Of a DNA stretch of 64,000 nt, positions 61,506 through 64,000 are shown piece after piece. The notes beneath the pieces are model-generated. The model was not told where the DNA came from, searched no databases, and saw nothing but the letters and a program-made list of their open reading frames with translations. This stretch comes from Manihot esculenta (taxonomy: Eukaryota > Streptophyta > Magnoliopsida > Malpighiales > Euphorbiaceae). The number at the start of each line of letters is the position of its first letter. The stretch's first letter is position 1. The position numbers were made by a program, and so were the translations under genes. Where the stretch lies: positions 31,104,020 through 31,168,019 of the forward strand of contig NC_035170.2 of NCBI RefSeq assembly GCF_001659605.2, given 5' to 3'.

Positions 61506-62510
61506 TCATTTTAGTATAGTCGTAAAATCACCTAAAAAAATAAATTTAATAACTTCAATTTTAAGATGAGTTTTAAAATAGCAGACTTAATCTAATTATA
61601 TATGCATCTAAATAAATATGAAAAATTTTAAATTTTACTTTCTAACTCTTAATTTTTATCGCTGTTTAAAAAATAATAATATTATATAATTAAAATTAAT
61701 AAATTATAGAAATGAATAATAATTTTCTATTAAATTTTAATTAATGTATATCCACTTGCTTATCCAAATAGTACACTTGGATATAATCAATCTATGATTA
61801 GCCCACTGATTTTCTTAATCAGTCCATAGAGATCTAGAAGTCCACACTTAATGCTACTTTCACAATCATATAGTATTAATTTAATATTAAACTAAAATTA
61901 ATAATAATTTTAAATTAAGGTTTAAGAGATTGAATATTAATTCCACAGTATCAATTATTTAAACTTTTATTAAAAAATCAAATTTTAATTTAAAATTAAA
62001 CAAATCATAATAAATTTATAAAATGAAAAAAATTGCAGCACAGCTCCCCACCCCTCTAACCAACTAATGCTTAGAAAAAAAAACAAACAAACCCTACTTG
62101 TCCATAGTCCACACGTTTTCTTTTCAATGATACGACTTTATATGAAATAATTTATTTTATTAAATTAAATATTTAATATAATTATTCTTAAACTCCTTTT
62201 TACGAGCCTCGCCATTCCATTTATCTATCACCTAGTTATCTCCCAGTCTAGTTTTACACAAATCATTATTGTATCTTCATCCAATTTCTAGAATTTTGAT
62301 CTGTCTTCTTCTTGTTCTACCACTTTCTTCTATTCCCATATCTGTAATACCCTTTATATTCCCCAATCTCCCCTCTGCATACCCTTCATCTTCAACTCAC
62401 AAAACCTTTATATCTCTCTCTCAGCGATCTGGCAAATCAGAAACCAAGAACACAAAAATATTTTCATTTTAGTTAACAACTGGTCTATTTCGTTTCTGGG
62501 TTTTGGTTAA
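61506..62510. other. AT-rich spacer and leader of the 69-aa ORF
   Basis: AT-rich DNA with nothing recognisable to about 62200; then a CT-rich leader-like stretch (62220-62510) before the small ORF. Confidence 0.45.
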
Positions 62511-62720
62511 ATGATGTTGCAGCTGTTCTTTACAGTGGCTTTTTCAGCAGCGCCTTTGACTCTGTATGTACCACCAGTTAGGAGCTTGAATCTCTTTGTG
62601 GAAACCATGGAAGATCTCTTCAGAGGTTCTAGAGAGTATACTCATGGAATCTATCCACGTGCAAGGCTCTTTTTTTCTAGGTTTTTGGATCTCTTGCTTT
62701 GCAATTTGAGGCTAGATTAA
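62511..62720 (+). CDS. Small protein, 69 aa, hydrophobic N terminus
   Basis: The ORF starts MMLQLFFTVAFSAAPLTLYV, a hydrophobic stretch of about 20 residues that could be a signal anchor, and continues with a charged middle (NLFVETMEDLFRGSREYTH) and a basic, Leu-rich end. A CT-rich leader without nearby upstream ATGs in good context precedes it, and low-complexity 3' sequence follows. I have an impression that short proteins of this type occur widely in plants but cannot name a family. It could be a complete small gene or a first exon, although no strong donor was seen before its stop. Confidence 0.5.
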   Translation: MMLQLFFTVAFSAAPLTLYVPPVRSLNLFVETMEDLFRGSREYTHGIYPRARLFFSRFLDLLLCNLRLD

Positions 62721-64000
62721 TTAGAGGTTCTTTTCAGTGTACATTCTCTTTTTTTCTTCATTATTCTATTTGGTTTAAACTTGATGGTTAATTACTGAGT
62801 ATCTGTTTTAGGACTTGGTTTTTGTTGGGTTGTGTTTGTCTTGTTAATAAATCTGTGACCTTTTCCATGAGATCTTATGCAGCTTCTATCAATGAAGTTT
62901 CTCTTACTCTCTATCTTTTCTGAGTATTGTAAATTGGGAGTTTGCAGAGATCTGGTTTGATTTAGGTGATTAATGAAGGGTTGATGCAGAATTCAGAACT
63001 TTTTTTTTTTTAAAGTTTAAAACAGTTTTAGTTTGGATTTTCCTCTCTCAACATAGGCCAGAAAAGTAGTGCCATCTGCAAGCTCATTACATGTTCTGTT
63101 TGTCAGTATTTGCAGCCATGTTTTTCAGATTTTTGCAAGAACCCATATCCAAAGTTTTCAACTTTAATACCTTTTGAGCAAAAACCTAGAAAGATGTGTA
63201 TGGTTAGCTTTCTCTGTACAAGTCTAGACTGGAAAGTGGATAAATTTTCTCCCTTGATTGGCGAAAGTGAAACAGGATAAATAATTATAAAGAGGGATTT
63301 TGATTAGCATGCAAGTAATGTTCATAATTATCCAATCAAGCAAAACTACAAAAACTAAGAACAAAAAGGTGATGGCATTAAGGTATCTGGTTTCTTCTCT
63401 TCTGGTAAGGACAAAAGATCCAAGCAATGAAGGATAGAACAGCATCTGGGTTTTGTTCTTTTTAATATTTTATGCATTGTTCTGTCAAAAATATCTGATT
63501 TCTGACCTCATATATTATCTATACAAACTATATGAAGACAAAGAAGATTTGCTTTTTATTTATTTATTTAGTTTGGGTTTAGTTTAATATCTAGATTTTT
63601 AATACCTCGTCATTTGGCTTTTGTTGTTTGTTATACAAATTGTTCAACAATCTCAACTCATTAGAAAAAGAAAAGCACACTGTAGTAACCTTTTCAATTA
63701 AAGGATTTGCTTTGGATTTTTAGTCAACTGACTTTGGAACTATCCTCAGATAATGGATTGATGGCAAGTGTCATCTTGTTTTGTCATCTCCAAATAAGAT
63801 ATTATCAAAATATCTAACTTTACTTTATCAAACAAATTTTTATCTAAACAGACTCTTAACAGGATGGAATGGTATCATTGTTGTTGAATTGGAATTAAAA
63901 CTTACAGTAAAATATGATAAAAATTATAGAATTTTCACTTCTCATTTGCATTAGCTATAAATTTTGTAGGTCAAAAGTACAACAATGCATTTGCTAAAAG
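62721..64000. other. Right edge, no gene recognised
   Basis: T-rich plus-strand sequence that may be 3' untranslated region or intron of the gene starting with the 69-aa ORF. No long ORF or known motif. Confidence 0.45.

Noticed and set aside
1..64000. CRISPR arrays, operons, phage or bacterial defence systems
   Set aside because: No regular spaced repeats or bacterial-type gene strings; all genes are plant nuclear genes with introns or plant families.

Overview
The window is nuclear DNA of a eudicot plant. Genes have many GT-AG introns in T-rich surroundings, intergenic DNA is very AT-rich, two nuclear-type tRNA genes are present, and the proteins are closest to those I know from Malpighiales. 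Euphorbiaceae such as Hevea, Manihot or Ricinus is my guess, made from protein resemblance only.

Left part (1-22.5 kb): the 3' end of a frameshifted NBS-LRR resistance gene at the edge, a 529-bp inverted-repeat element, then a complete 14-exon cellulose synthase of the CESA3 (primary wall) type. About 1.1 kb further, in the same orientation, is the 7-exon nucleolar pre-rRNA processing gene ESF1. A repeat-rich spacer with tRNA-Ile(AAU) follows.

Middle part (22.5-46.7 kb): an intron-less CDS for an ankyrin plus tandem CCCH zinc-finger protein of the OXS2/C3H30/C3H56 type faces, tail to tail, a 13-exon FRD3-like MATE citrate transporter. After a 6-kb repeat-filled spacer come a single-pass membrane LEA_2/NHL-like protein, tRNA-Ser(GCU), and an R2R3-MYB of the MYB46/MYB83 (secondary wall master switch) type, the two protein genes on the minus strand.

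Right part (46.7-64 kb): minus-strand genes for an organellar mTERF protein and the mitochondrial ATP synthase OSCP (delta) subunit. Then come a tentative two-exon 57-aa minus-strand gene, an orphan exon-like ORF, an AT-rich repeat block with a 180-bp direct duplication, and a plus-strand small ORF (69 aa) near the right edge.

The genes are ordinary housekeeping and regulatory genes and do not form an operon-like system. The main biological points are the conserved plant gene neighbourhood (C3H, FRD3-like, LEA, MYB46/83, OSCP), the closeness of a primary-wall CESA and a secondary-wall MYB regulator, several short unannotated reading frames, and a layered set of dispersed repeats. I found no evidence of a previously undescribed multi-gene system. 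Exon boundaries were read by eye from GT/AG sites and frame continuity; every multi-exon CDS listed adds up to a whole number of codons.
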